DNA from: JBGPLH01 sp041486365 [NCBI: Thermodesulfobacteriota bacterium] | GTDB lineage: Bacteria; JAUYMQ01 | Length of the DNA stretch: 23,092 bases | Direction: 5' to 3' | Assembly (NCBI GenBank): GCA_041486365.1 | Contig: JBGPLH010000006.1 | Span: 1 to 23,092 of the forward strand | Part shown: in pieces, positions 1 through 9,084 of the stretch | Layout of the letters: every line of letters starts with the position of its first letter | How positions within the stretch are numbered: position 1 is the first letter of the stretch | Notes under the pieces: generated by a model | Told to the model about the DNA's origin: nothing | The model's database searches: none | The model's input: only the letters and a program-made list of their open reading frames with translations | Position numbers and translations under genes: made by a program

Positions 1-1
1 C

Positions 2-595
2 TTCGTGGACGTGGGGACGATGGTGGACAACCAGATGATGGGGGACCGCGCCGCGGTGGCCGTCTACGACGTGAAGAACCTCCGGCGCGTGAAGCTCTCC
101 GTGGGGATCTCCGAGAAGGACCTGCCCCGGTCCCAGGTGGGGCAGCGCGCGCGGGTGCGCGTCGGAGCGCTCCCGGATATGACCTTCGAAGGGACCCTCA
201 CGCGCGTCTCCCCGAGCCTCTCGCAGGGGACCCGCCGGGCCCAGGCGGAGATCGAGATCGACAACCCCGAGTCGCTCCTCAAGCCGGGAATGTTCGCCAC
301 AGCCGATCTCGTGCTGGACCGGCAGGAGGGGGTGATCGCCGTCCCGAAGGACGCCGTCCTCGATCGCGGCGGCAGGCCCGTCGTCTTCGTTGCGCGGGGC
401 GACCGGGCAAAGATGATCCCGGTGACGCTGGGAAGCGCCGACGACCGATCCGCCGTGGTGATCTCGGGGCTTTCGCCGGGCGACCGTCTGATCCTCAAGG
501 GGCAGACGATCCTCGAGGACGGCTCCGCGATCTTCGTGGAAGCGGAGAGCGCCGCCCCAAGCTCCCCGTCCGCATCCGCGTCCGCGACGCCCTGA
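2..595 (+). CDS. RND efflux periplasmic adaptor subunit (3' part)
   Basis: The reading frame is already open at the left edge (codon TTC at 2-4 precedes the GTG at 5), so this is the C-terminal ~197 residues of a longer protein, not a complete gene. The sequence matches the last half of HlyD/AcrA-family membrane fusion proteins: a beta-barrel segment (about residues 20-105, including 'GQRARVRVGALPD' and 'LLKPGMFATADLVL') followed by the membrane-proximal domain ('VIAVPKDAVLDRGG...VFV', then 'GLSPGDRLILKGQTIL'). Such adaptors bridge an inner-membrane RND pump and an outer-membrane TolC channel. The tail is Ser/Ala/Pro-rich and probably disordered. The permease gene starts 9 bases after the stop, so the two are co-transcribed. 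The substrate cannot be read from this fragment. Confidence 0.9.
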   Translation, partial: FVDVGTMVDNQMMGDRAAVAVYDVKNLRRVKLSVGISEKDLPRSQVGQRARVRVGALPDMTFEGTLTRVSPSLSQGTRRAQAEIEIDNPESLLKPGMFATADLVLDRQEGVIAVPKDAVLDRGGRPVVFVARGDRAKMIPVTLGSADDRSAVVISGLSPGDRLILKGQTILEDGSAIFVEAESAAPSSPSASASATP

Positions 596-604
596 GGCCC
601 GACG

Positions 605-3600
605 ATGTTCCTCTCCGACCTCAGCATCCGCCGCCCCGTATTCACCGTCATGATGATGTCCATGCTCATCGTGATGGGACTCATCTGCATGTTCTCCAAG
701 CTCGGCCTCAACCTGTTCCCCGATGTCGCCTTCCCGGTCGTCGTCATCAACACGGCGTACCCCGGTGCGGCCCCCGAGGAGATCGAGACGCTCGTCACGA
801 AGCCGATCGAGGAGGCTGTGGCGGGCGTGAGCGGCGTGAAGCGGGTGCAGTCCTGGTCCCGCGAGTCGCTTTCCACCGTGCTGATCGAGTTCCATCTGGA
901 GACGAACATCAAGCTCGCCGCGGTCGACGTGCGCGAGAAGGTGGCGGCCATCCGGGATCAGCTGCCGGATGAGGCGAAGGAGCCGGTCATCCAGCGCTTC
1001 GACCCCGCCGACACGCCCGTGCTCACCTACACGATCTCCGCCCATCGAAACCCCTACGAGATCCGCCGCGCCACCGAGGACATCGTGAAGCCCGCGATCG
1101 AGGCGGCCGAAGGCGTGGGTTCCGTGGAGATCATCGGGGGCCTCCAGCGCGAGATCCAGGTGAACCTGGATCTCCAGGCGCTGCAGTCCCGCCAGATCCC
1201 CATCGAGCGGGTCCTGTCGCTCATGGCCTCCGAGAACCTGAACGTTCCGGCGGGACACGTGACGTCCGGCGAGCGCGAGGTGACGCTCCGCACGCTGGGA
1301 GAGTTCCGGTCGGTGGAGGAGATCCGCAACCTCGTGGTGCTGGATCAGGGCGGAACGCAGGTGCGCGTTCGCGACATCGGCACCGTGGTGGACGGCTACA
1401 AGGAGGTCCGCAAGACGGCGCGCACCAACGGGAAGCCCGCCGTGGCCATCGAGATCCGCAAGCAGTCGGGCGCGAACACCGTCGAAGTGGCCGACGCGGT
1501 GTTCAAGGCCGTGGACGGCCTTCGGGCCCAGCTCCCGCCCGACTACACCCTGACGAAGATCATCGACTCGGCGGCTCGCGTGCGGGAGCAGGTGGCCGAC
1601 GTGGGGCTCACGATCGTGTACGGCGCGCTCATGGCCGTCCTGGTGATCTACATCTTCATGCTCGACTGGCGGAGCACCTTCATCAGCGCCCTGGCCCTTC
1701 CCACGAGCGTGATCAGCACCTTCTTCCTGATGTGGATCATGGGTTTCACGATCAACATGATGACGCTCATGGCGCTCTCGCTCTCCATCGGAATGCTGAT
1801 CGACGACGCCGTCGTGGTGCGGGAGAACATCTTCCGCCACATGGAGCGCGGGGAGGATCCCGTGACGGCCGCCCGGACGGGGACGGCCGAGATCGGCCTG
1901 GCGGTGATGGCCACCACCTTCACGATCGTGGCGGTGTTCCTCCCGGTCGGCTTCATGTCGGGCATCGTGGGGAAGTTCTTCCAGGAGTTCGGGCTCACCG
2001 TGGTGGCCGCGGTGCTGGTGTCACTGTTCGTGGCCTTCACCCTGGACCCCATGCTCTCGGCCAACTTCATGAAGCCCGTGGACCCGGACCACCGGCAGCG
2101 CGTGGCGAGCCACCCGTTCCTCGGCCGCTTCGTGGCGTTCTTCGACCGGCTGGACGCGGGCTACCGCGCGGCGCTGCGCTGGTCGCTCGAACACCGCAAG
2201 ACGGTCGTCGCCATCGCGCTGGGGCTCTTCGTGGGCGCGATCATGCTCGCCGGGTTCATGGGCTCGGAGTTCGTGGCCAAGGAGGACCACGCGGAGTTCA
2301 ACATCGCGATGGAGTTGCCGGTCGGGACGAGCTTCGAGGGGATGGACGGCGTCGTGCGCCGCGTCGAGCGAATCGTCATGGCCCATCCCGATTTCGTCCG
2401 CGCCTACACGGTGGTGGGGCGCGGAGGGGGCCTGGGTCCGCCCACCGAGGAGGTGAATCACGCCAACATCCGGTTGCTGGTCAGGCCCAAGGCCCAGCGC
2501 CGTGACACGATCTGGGACATCGAGGACGAGCTCCGCGTGAAGCTCCGGGACGTCGCGGGCCTGAAGACGATCCTGAGCGACATCCCCTGGGCGGAGGGCG
2601 CGGGCGAGTACCCCATCAACCTGTACATCCGCGGCGACGACCTCGGCAGGCTCACGGATCTCTCCGAGCAAGCCCTGGTCAAGATGCGCCACACGCCGGG
2701 CGCCGTGGACGTGGACACGTCGCTTGAGTTCGGCAAGCCCGAGGTGCGGATCGCGGTCCAGCGGGATCTCGCCGCGAACGCCGGCGTGGGGGTGGGCGCC
2801 GTGGCGCGCAGCCTCCGGACCGCCGTCGAGGGCGAGGTGCCGAGCTACTACCGCGACGGGCGCGACGAGTACGACATCCGCGTGCGGCTGCGTCCGGAGG
2901 ACCGCGACGCGCCGTCGCTCCTGGAGAACATGCTCGTGCCCACGACGGGGGGCGGGCTCCTGTACCTGAAGGAGGTGGCCCGGCTCCAGGAGGCGAAGGG
3001 CCCCGGGCAGATCGAGCGGGAGAACCGGCAGCGGCAGGTGAGCGTCACGGCCAACATCCGCAACCGCGCCCTGGGCGACGTCGTGAAGGACGTCACCCGG
3101 CACGTGAAGGCGATGGGCGTTCCGGCCGGATACGTCTGGGGCTTCACCGGCGAGGCAGAGCGCATGCAGGAGTCCTTCCAGGCGCTGCTGGCGGCCCTGG
3201 GCCTCGCGGTCCTCTTCATCTACATGGTGCTGGCGGCCCAGTTCGAGTCGTTCCTGCACCCCTTCACGATCATGCTCTCGCTCCCGCTGGCGATCGTGGG
3301 GGCGTTCATGGCGCTCTTCCTGTTCGGCAAGAACCTCGGCATGTCGCCCATGATCGCGGTGGTGATGCTCATGGGGCTGGTGACGAAGAACGGCATCCTG
3401 CTCGTGGACCACACCAACGAGCTGCGGAAGCAGGGCCATGCCCTGCGCGAGGCGATCCTCCAGGCCGGAAGCGTGCGGCTGCGCCCGATCCTGATGACGA
3501 GCCTCGCGATGATCTTCGGCATGATCCCCACGGCCGTGGGGCACGCTGCCAACGCGGAGTTCCGCTCGCCGATGGCCATCGCGATCATCGGTGGGCTCAT

Positions 3601-3817
3601 CACTTCGACGATGCTCACCCTGGTCGTGATTCCCGTCGTGTACACCTACATCGACCGCTTCACCCTGCGCCGGCGCGTGGCCGAGGAGGAGCCGGCCGCG
3701 GCGCGGCCGGAGCCGATCCCCGCGGCGCCGCCCGTCCCCCGTCCCGCCCTCGAGCCGGAGCATGGCGTGAAGGCGCCGGTTCCGGGGCTCAGCCGGCCGC
3801 GAAGGGCGGAGGAGTAG
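605..3817 (+). CDS. RND family efflux permease (HAE1/AcrB type)
   Basis: A complete 1070-residue inner-membrane pump of the usual length for the hydrophobe/amphiphile efflux RND family. It exports compounds in exchange for protons, together with the adaptor upstream. The N-terminus '[15 protein letters not shown]' is typical, as are two halves each with a large periplasmic loop and a transmembrane bundle. The proton-relay residues are present: Asp400-Asp401 in TM4 ('[15 protein letters not shown]') and Lys928 in TM10 ('[13 protein letters not shown]'). The last ~50 residues after TM12 are Pro/Ala/Glu-rich and longer than in AcrB. The start is ATG preceded by TGAGG, which overlaps the adaptor stop. 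No TolC gene follows, so the outer-membrane channel is upstream or elsewhere. Drug, lipid or metal specificity is not inferable, although it lacks obvious CusA-type metal features. Confidence 0.95.
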   Translation: MFLSDLSIRRPVFTVMMMSMLIVMGLICMFSKLGLNLFPDVAFPVVVINTAYPGAAPEEIETLVTKPIEEAVAGVSGVKRVQSWSRESLSTVLIEFHLETNIKLAAVDVREKVAAIRDQLPDEAKEPVIQRFDPADTPVLTYTISAHRNPYEIRRATEDIVKPAIEAAEGVGSVEIIGGLQREIQVNLDLQALQSRQIPIERVLSLMASENLNVPAGHVTSGEREVTLRTLGEFRSVEEIRNLVVLDQGGTQVRVRDIGTVVDGYKEVRKTARTNGKPAVAIEIRKQSGANTVEVADAVFKAVDGLRAQLPPDYTLTKIIDSAARVREQVADVGLTIVYGALMAVLVIYIFMLDWRSTFISALALPTSVISTFFLMWIMGFTINMMTLMALSLSIGMLIDDAVVVRENIFRHMERGEDPVTAARTGTAEIGLAVMATTFTIVAVFLPVGFMSGIVGKFFQEFGLTVVAAVLVSLFVAFTLDPMLSANFMKPVDPDHRQRVASHPFLGRFVAFFDRLDAGYRAALRWSLEHRKTVVAIALGLFVGAIMLAGFMGSEFVAKEDHAEFNIAMELPVGTSFEGMDGVVRRVERIVMAHPDFVRAYTVVGRGGGLGPPTEEVNHANIRLLVRPKAQRRDTIWDIEDELRVKLRDVAGLKTILSDIPWAEGAGEYPINLYIRGDDLGRLTDLSEQALVKMRHTPGAVDVDTSLEFGKPEVRIAVQRDLAANAGVGVGAVARSLRTAVEGEVPSYYRDGRDEYDIRVRLRPEDRDAPSLLENMLVPTTGGGLLYLKEVARLQEAKGPGQIERENRQRQVSVTANIRNRALGDVVKDVTRHVKAMGVPAGYVWGFTGEAERMQESFQALLAALGLAVLFIYMVLAAQFESFLHPFTIMLSLPLAIVGAFMALFLFGKNLGMSPMIAVVMLMGLVTKNGILLVDHTNELRKQGHALREAILQAGSVRLRPILMTSLAMIFGMIPTAVGHAANAEFRSPMAIAIIGGLITSTMLTLVVIPVVYTYIDRFTLRRRVAEEEPAAARPEPIPAAPPVPRPALEPEHGVKAPVPGLSRPRRAEE

Positions 3818-3850
3818 GGAAGCCCCGTTTTGTCTTCGGATGTACGAAAA

Positions 3851-3872
3851 CGTCCGGCCCTCTGGCCGGGCG
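3851..3872. terminator. GC-rich hairpin after the RND permease
   Basis: CCGGCC at 3854-3859 and GGCCGG at 3864-3869 form a perfect 6-bp stem with a 4-nt loop. Flanking bases extend it to about 9 bp with one G-U pair. It lies 33 bases after the permease stop, between two separate transcription units. There is no U-tract on the plus strand. On the minus strand the stem is followed by GTTTTC. It could be a weak or factor-assisted terminator, or simply a chance hairpin in GC-rich DNA. Confidence 0.3.
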
Positions 3873-4026
3873 ACCCCGCCACCTCAAGAAAAATCGCAGG
3901 AATTCCGAAAGACTCGGCAGGGCGCGGAGTCCGCGGCCTTGGTACGGGACTTGCTCTTCCGATCCGGAGACCGGGGAGCGCTTTCGGCGCGGGGCCGGGG
4001 GCAAGGCGAAGGAGGGCGGAGGGCCG

Positions 4027-5103
4027 ATGGAGCACCAGGGAAAGATCCTCATCGTCGACGACGAGTTCGGCCCCCGCGAGTCCCTCCGGATGATCCTGAA
4101 GACCCGCTACGAGTGCTACACCGCCGACAGCGGGGACGCGGCGCTGAAGTTCCTCGGCGACAACCCGACGATCGATCTCGTCACCCTCGACCTCAACATG
4201 CCGGGCATGGGGGGGCTCGAGACGCTCATGCGCATCAAGCGCCTGGACCCCGAGATGGAGGCGATCATCATCACGGGGGTCGGGACGGTGGAGACGCTCT
4301 CGAAGGCGCTCCAGGTGGGCGCGTTCGATCACGTCGCCAAGCCCTTCAATCTGGTCGAGATCAACCTCCTCGTCCGGCGCGCGATCACGCGGCGGCGGCT
4401 GCGGGAGAAGTTCAAGACGCTGTTCCCCGCCGACGCCGACGTCTCCCAGATGATCACCGGCTTCCTGAACCGCCGCTCGCGCAAGGATGACATCTCCTTC
4501 CTCGATTTCGTGCGGGTCTTCTCGCTCACGATGCAGGACAAGGACTCGGAGATGTTCGCCCACGTGAACCGGGTCACGTTCTTCTCGATGCTGCTCGCCG
4601 ACAAGTTCGGCTTCCCGTCGGAGGAGAAGGAGAACCTCCAGGTGGGTGCTCTGCTGCACGATATCGGGCGGCTGGGCGTGGGGACCGCGAATGCCTGCGT
4701 CTCCGAGGAGCTCAACGCTTCCCAGTGGAAAGCCTTCCGGGAGCACCCGCTCCGCGGGATCGAGATCCTCGAGCCGCTGGAGGTCTCGCCCACGATCCTC
4801 GGGATCGTCCGGAGCCACCACGAGCGTTATGACGGGAGCGGTTTCCCGGACGGGCTCCAGGGAGAGGAGATCCCGCTGGCCGCAAGGATCGTGGCCCTGG
4901 CGAACGCCTACGACGACATGGCGGCGGGGCGCCGCTCGCTCTCGCCCATGACCGATCGCGACGTGCAGCTCGAGCTCAAGCGCGGGGCGGGTTCGGCCTT
5001 CGACCCGCTCCTCGTGAAGGCCTTCCTCCGGATCCTCCAGACGGGCGGGCTGGTCCAGCTCCACCAGATCTTCGGGACCGTCATTCAGGGAAGGTCCGAC
5101 TAA
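4027..5103 (+). CDS. Response regulator with REC and HD-GYP-type domain
   Basis: A 358-residue two-domain protein. Residues 6-120 form a CheY-like receiver: acidic pair Asp11-Asp12, phospho-acceptor Asp55 ('VTLDLNMPG') and conserved Lys105 ('VAKPF'). Residues ~175-310 form an HD domain with His179, His211-Asp212 ('LLHDIGR'), His240 ('REHPLRG'), His264-His265 and a Gly-Phe-Pro version of the GYP signature ('YDGSGFP', 272-274). HD-GYP proteins hydrolyse cyclic di-GMP in a phosphorylation-controlled way. Here the Lys after HDIG is Arg. The Asp usual in the 'aD-x-Y-DAL' metal-ligand segment appears as Asn293 ('ANAYDD'), so catalytic activity is less certain. Strong GGAGG-like sequences lie at 4011-4023. 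No histidine kinase is adjacent. It converges on cvpA with only 10 bases between the stops. Confidence 0.9.
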   Translation: MEHQGKILIVDDEFGPRESLRMILKTRYECYTADSGDAALKFLGDNPTIDLVTLDLNMPGMGGLETLMRIKRLDPEMEAIIITGVGTVETLSKALQVGAFDHVAKPFNLVEINLLVRRAITRRRLREKFKTLFPADADVSQMITGFLNRRSRKDDISFLDFVRVFSLTMQDKDSEMFAHVNRVTFFSMLLADKFGFPSEEKENLQVGALLHDIGRLGVGTANACVSEELNASQWKAFREHPLRGIEILEPLEVSPTILGIVRSHHERYDGSGFPDGLQGEEIPLAARIVALANAYDDMAAGRRSLSPMTDRDVQLELKRGAGSAFDPLLVKAFLRILQTGGLVQLHQIFGTVIQGRSD

Positions 5104-5113
5104 CCGCCGATCC

Positions 5114-5671
5114 TCATTCGCGGCTCCCAGTTCCGGGTGCCGCGCCCGGAGGCGCGAGCGCCAGCCGGGACCGCGCCGATCGCACCCCCTCCATATAGAG
5201 CCGGCGGAAGCCGGGAGGAAACGCGGCCTGGATCGCGTCGCCCGCGTCCAGGATGAACGCGGAGGTCTTTGATTCAATCCAGTGTCGGGGCTGGATCCGG
5301 AAGGCGGTGAAGGACCACCCCAGGAGCGACACGAGGACCGCGCCACGGGCGATCCCGAAGACGAGCCCTCCGATACGGTCCGCCCAGCCGAGCCGGAGGA
5401 AGCGCAGGAGGCGGCGCAGGAGCCAGCCGATCAGGGCGAAAACGATCCAGAAGACGAGCAGGATGGCGAAGAAGGCGGCCGCCTGGGCGAGGAGCGGATC
5501 GTCGATCCACCGCCCGAGGGGTTGAGCCAGGTCCGGATAGCCGTACAGAGCGACCAGGACTCCTAGCAGGAGCGATCCGAGCGCCATCACTTCCCGCACG
5601 GCACCCCGCAGGAGGCCGAGGAATCCCGACAGTCCGACGACGGCGAGGATGCCCACGTCGACCATGTTCAT
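5114..5671 (-). CDS. cvpA: CvpA family membrane protein
   Basis: 185 residues with four predicted membrane segments (about 5-22, 27-45, 64-85 and 103-125) and the CvpA-family pattern 'D..IL..V.LSGFLGLLRGAVREV' near the N-terminus and 'R..GLVFGIARG' before TM4. CvpA proteins are small inner-membrane proteins linked to colicin V production in E. coli and to envelope homeostasis. Their biochemical activity is not settled. The start codon overlaps the stop of the upstream helicase gene as ATGA (5671-5668), which implies translational coupling and decides the start. A second ATG lies two codons in. In other genomes cvpA often neighbours DNA-repair genes such as mutS2, which agrees with the repair helicase here. 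The C-terminal ~40 residues are soluble and Ala/Pro-rich. Confidence 0.88.
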   Translation of the reverse strand: MNMVDVGILAVVGLSGFLGLLRGAVREVMALGSLLLGVLVALYGYPDLAQPLGRWIDDPLLAQAAAFFAILLVFWIVFALIGWLLRRLLRFLRLGWADRIGGLVFGIARGAVLVSLLGWSFTAFRIQPRHWIESKTSAFILDAGDAIQAAFPPGFRRLYMEGVRSARSRLALAPPGAAPGTGSRE

Positions 5672-8600
5672 GCGAGCGCCTCGGGCGCGCGCCGCTCACG
5701 GGGATCGGGACGGGCGGCGCGGCGCGCCAGGATGTCCTCCACGTCCCAGGCCACGGGCAGGCGCACGCGGTTCCCGCCCCGCATCTCGAGGACCACGTGC
5801 CGCTCCCGCGCGCCGTGCTCGAAGAGCCGACGCGTGATGTCCACATCCTGCCGGCAGTACGCCATCACCTTGTCGACCTGGCCCGATTTCCACCAGCGCA
5901 GCGACTCGAGGCCGTCGGCGGACTTCACGGCGCCCAGCGTCTGCTCGGCCAGGTGCCCGAGCGAGATCCGGAAGCCGAGGCGCGCGTGGAGATCCGCGAG
6001 CAGGTCGAAGCTGGGAAGGGCCGAGAGGTCCTCGGCCGTGTAGCCCCGCAGCACCGAGTAATCGAAGCGCAGCAGGTTGTAGCCCACCACGAGATCGCAG
6101 GCCCGGAGCCGGCGAAGGAGCGCGTGGATCTCCTTCTCGGTGAAGCACTCGAAGCGATCCTCCAGCGAGTCGTGCACCACCGCCACGGCCAGCCGCATGA
6201 GGTGGGCGTTGTGCCAGCCGCCCACTTCCTCCGCGGAGCGCTGCGTCTCGACATCCAGGACGAGGACGCGACGCGGCGCCCGCGGGGGCGTGGTCGCGGC
6301 CACGGACGGAGGGGCCGCGGCCCGCGGGAGGCGCAGCGAGGGCGGAGGCGCCGGCTGCGCGGGAAGCGCTGCCCGGCCCAGCAGGAAATCGATCACGCGC
6401 GCGGCGCCCGCCTTGTCGATCGGGCGGTTCCCGTTGCCGCACTTCGGAGAATGGACGCAGGAGGGGCAGCCGCGGTCGCATTCGCAGGCGCCGATCAGGT
6501 CCCGTGTGGCGGCCAGCATGCGGTCGAGCCTCGGGAAGACCGCGTTGCACAGCCCCACGCCCCCCGGATGACCATCGTAGAAGAAGACGGCGGCCTTCCC
6601 GACCTGCGGGTGCTCGGGGATGGAGATCCCGCCCACGTCGTCCCGGTCGCAGAGCGCGAAGAGGGGGAACAGCGAGATCGCGGCGTGCTCCATCGCATGG
6701 ATGCTCCCCATGAAATGGAACCCTTCCTCCTCTATCTTGCGCCGGATGGGATCGTCGATCTCCACCCACGCGCCGACCGTCTCGAAGCTCGTCGGCGGAA
6801 GATCGAGCGGGTGGGTCGAGAGCAGCTCCTGCCCGTGGATCATCCGCTTCTCGAAGGCCGTGATCCGGGACGTGACCTTGAGCCGCCCGCGGCGGACGAC
6901 GAAGCGGCCGAGCCCGAGGCTCTCGTCCACGGACAGGATCTCCGTTTCCTTCTCGCCCATGGAACGCGTGTACCAGGGCACGTCCACGGCCCGGGCGTGC
7001 ACGTCGCGCTTGTCGAGATCGAGCCGCGTGACGTGGTAGGGGCGCGCCCGGTGCAGGTAGATGGCGCCGGCGTGGCACTCGGCCAGGGCGCGCGGCAGGG
7101 ACACCGATCCGATCTTCCCTTGGGTTTCCTCGTCCAGGATCGTGAACCCCTCGCCCACGCCGCGGATGTCCACGTCGCGGTGAGGGCGGCTCGGCCCCGC
7201 GAACCACTCCGTCCCCGCGGCCGAGCGCAGGAGCTTGCCCTCTTCCTCCAGCCGCGCGATCACGGGCGAGAGGGCGTCGACATCGTAGAGATCGCCCTCG
7301 GCCCGGAGAGGCACCTCGGCGGCGGCGCAGACGAGGTGAGGCCCCGTGATCTCGATGTTCCCCGGATCGACCACCGCGCGCTCGTAACCGCGCCGGAAGA
7401 AATCGGACGGGTGATGGACGAAGTACTGGTCCAGCGCGTCCGGCTGCGCTACGAGCAGGATCGCGCAGGGACGCCCCGCGCGTCCCACGCGCCCGGCGCG
7501 CTGCCAGGTGTTCACGATGCTGCCGGGGTAGCCCACGAGAATGCAGACGTCGAGCTCACCGATGTCGATCCCCATCTCGAGTGCCGAGGTCGAGATCACG
7601 CCCCACAGGCTTCCCGATTTCAACCGCTCCTCGATCTCGCGCCGCTCCTCCGGCAGGTAGCCGCTCCGGTAGGCGCTGATCCGCGGTGCAAGGCGGGGGT
7701 CGGACTCCAGCGTCCAGGCGTGGATCAGCTCGGTGAGCTTCCGCGCCTTCGTGAACACGATGGTCTTGTGGCCGCTCCGCACCGCCCTGCGGAAAATCCG
7801 CGCGGCGGCGGTGTAGGGGCTTCCGACCGGGTTCACGAATACGAAATGCCGCTCGGCGCCCGGCGAGCCGTCCTCGTCGACGACCGTGAAGGGAAGCCCG
7901 GTGAGATCGGCCGCCAGCTCGCCCGGGTTGTCGATCGTCGCCGAGCAGGCGATCACCTGGGGCGTGGCGCCGTAGAATCGCGCGACGCGCAGGAGCCGCC
8001 GCAGCACGTGGGCCATGTGAGAGCCGAACACGCCGCGATAGGTGTGCAGCTCGTCCACGACGATGAAGCGCAGCTCGCGGAAGAAGCGCTCCCAGCGGGC
8101 GTGAAATGCGAGGATCGCCATGTGGAGCATATCCGGATTGGTGATGAGGAGGTTCGGAGGGCTCTCGCGGATCTTCTTCCGTCGATGGGCGGACGTGTCG
8201 CCGTCGTAGATCGCGGCGGTGATGGGCGAGCCGCCCGCATGGCCGCAGAGCCGCCCGGCGAGCGCCAGGGCGCCCCGGAGCTGGTCCTGCTCGAGGGCCT
8301 TCAGGGGAAAGAGAAAAATGGCGCGCGTGTCCGGCTCGCGCAGGACGCGCTCGAAGACCGGCAGGTGGTAGACGAGGGTCTTGCCGCTGGCGGTGGGGGT
8401 CGAAAGGACGACGTTATCGCCCCGGCGCGCGGCGTCCAGCGCGCGGGCCTGGTGGAGGTAGAGCGACTCGACGCCCAGATCGCGCAGGGCCGACGCGAGA
8501 GGAGGAGGGAGCGGTTCTTCGGGCTGCGCGAAGCACGCATCCCGGGCGGGGAGGATCTCGTGATGGGCGATGGACCCCCGACGGCTTCTTCCACGGGACC

Positions 8601-8751
8601 CCCCGCTTCGCCGGGACGGGGGGGCGGCGCCGGCGTGGGGGGGCGGGACGGGAGGGACCGGGATGAGCCTGTCCCCGGATTCTGGTTCTCCCGTGAAGAG
8701 ATCTTCGGCTTCCGCCAGGAACTCGAGGAAGTCTTTGATGACCGTTGGCAT
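5668..8751 (-). CDS. mrfAB: MrfA-type DEAD/DEAH helicase fused to MrfB-like DEDD exonuclease
   Basis: A 1027-residue protein, numbered from the ATG at 8751, the start chosen because 'MPTVIKDFLEFL' begins the conserved region. The frame stays open upstream to 8898, but that stretch looks non-conserved. Residues ~85-800 match Bacillus subtilis MrfA (YprA): Walker A 'TPTASGKT' (118-125), 'VDELHTYRGVFGSH' with DELH at 233-236, SAT at 270-272, motif VI 'QRAGRVGRAG' (417-426) and a C-terminal cysteine cluster (Cys756, 758, 762, 765, 771; DUF1998 type). A Pro/Ala linker of ~35 residues leads to an RNase-H-like exonuclease resembling MrfB (YprB). It has Asp833 and Glu835 in 'LDVET', Asp897 in 'NLLRFDYS', and Tyr965/Asp969 in 'YCRQD' (DEDDy set). 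MrfA and MrfB act together in mitomycin-C-type lesion repair in Bacillus, where they are separate genes. Here they are one polypeptide. Confidence 0.92.
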   Translation of the reverse strand: MPTVIKDFLEFLAEAEDLFTGEPESGDRLIPVPPVPPPHAGAAPPSRRSGGSRGRSRRGSIAHHEILPARDACFAQPEEPLPPPLASALRDLGVESLYLHQARALDAARRGDNVVLSTPTASGKTLVYHLPVFERVLREPDTRAIFLFPLKALEQDQLRGALALAGRLCGHAGGSPITAAIYDGDTSAHRRKKIRESPPNLLITNPDMLHMAILAFHARWERFFRELRFIVVDELHTYRGVFGSHMAHVLRRLLRVARFYGATPQVIACSATIDNPGELAADLTGLPFTVVDEDGSPGAERHFVFVNPVGSPYTAAARIFRRAVRSGHKTIVFTKARKLTELIHAWTLESDPRLAPRISAYRSGYLPEERREIEERLKSGSLWGVISTSALEMGIDIGELDVCILVGYPGSIVNTWQRAGRVGRAGRPCAILLVAQPDALDQYFVHHPSDFFRRGYERAVVDPGNIEITGPHLVCAAAEVPLRAEGDLYDVDALSPVIARLEEEGKLLRSAAGTEWFAGPSRPHRDVDIRGVGEGFTILDEETQGKIGSVSLPRALAECHAGAIYLHRARPYHVTRLDLDKRDVHARAVDVPWYTRSMGEKETEILSVDESLGLGRFVVRRGRLKVTSRITAFEKRMIHGQELLSTHPLDLPPTSFETVGAWVEIDDPIRRKIEEEGFHFMGSIHAMEHAAISLFPLFALCDRDDVGGISIPEHPQVGKAAVFFYDGHPGGVGLCNAVFPRLDRMLAATRDLIGACECDRGCPSCVHSPKCGNGNRPIDKAGAARVIDFLLGRAALPAQPAPPPSLRLPRAAAPPSVAATTPPRAPRRVLVLDVETQRSAEEVGGWHNAHLMRLAVAVVHDSLEDRFECFTEKEIHALLRRLRACDLVVGYNLLRFDYSVLRGYTAEDLSALPSFDLLADLHARLGFRISLGHLAEQTLGAVKSADGLESLRWWKSGQVDKVMAYCRQDVDITRRLFEHGARERHVVLEMRGGNRVRLPVAWDVEDILARRAARPDPRERRAPEALA

Positions 8752-9084
8752 GACACCCGGTTCGGAAAGGGACGCCAGCGGGGAGCCGCGCCGGCCAAGG
8801 GGGAGTGTTCCCGTCTCTACCATAGCCCTGGGACAATTCGCAAAGATGAGGACGGAAGCCCCGAATCGAGGCGATTTCCCGACCTTCAGACGTCCCAATC
8901 GATATCTCTGAAACCCCCCTATTTTTAAGCCTTGACAGGTTGGCTATCCTCGTTTATTTGTCATTCTTTAGTCAGGCGCCGGAAATCATTTCTTCATGCC
9001 CCCGCAGGCCCGCTCCCTCCCGGATGGACCCTTGCCGGGCAGGCACCGGCGCCCCGGGAGCCGACCCTCGCATCCGAGTGCCCC
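8752..9084. promoter_or_regulatory. Divergent intergenic region between the repair helicase and the sulfur operon
   Basis: This 333-base gap separates two divergent transcription units and must hold promoters for both. The block 8905-8970 is clearly AT-richer than its surroundings. It contains TTGACA at 8932-8937 and, after 17 bases, TATTTG at 8955-8960, a plausible sigma-70-type promoter for the regulator gene. TGACA at 8933-8937 and TGTCA at 8959-8963 form a short inverted pair spanning this promoter, a possible operator. Downstream, GGCGCCGG (8975-8982) is complementary to CCGGCGCC (9046-9053), so the transcript leader could fold. No coding sequence was recognised in the gap, though the helicase frame is open back to 8898. 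Confidence 0.45.

Noticed and set aside
2021-3763. Long minus-strand open frame (580 codons) opposite the RND permease
   Set aside because: It is the antisense shadow of a well-conserved gene in high-GC DNA. Its translation is Arg/His/Glu-rich with no domain, and the plus-strand gene has all family motifs.
3646-5346. Minus-strand open frame spanning the permease end, the gap and the response regulator
   Set aside because: It crosses two real plus-strand genes and has no recognisable domain. It is a composition effect.
5797-8928. Plus-strand open frame of over 1000 codons opposite the MrfAB fusion
   Set aside because: The translation is low-complexity Arg/Ala/Gly/His with no motif, while the minus strand encodes an intact helicase-nuclease.
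8932-9084. In-frame N-terminal extension of the Rrf2 regulator from 8932
   Set aside because: The extra 51 residues are unlike any Rrf2 N-terminus, and the region contains the probable promoter. The ATG at 9085 matches the family start.
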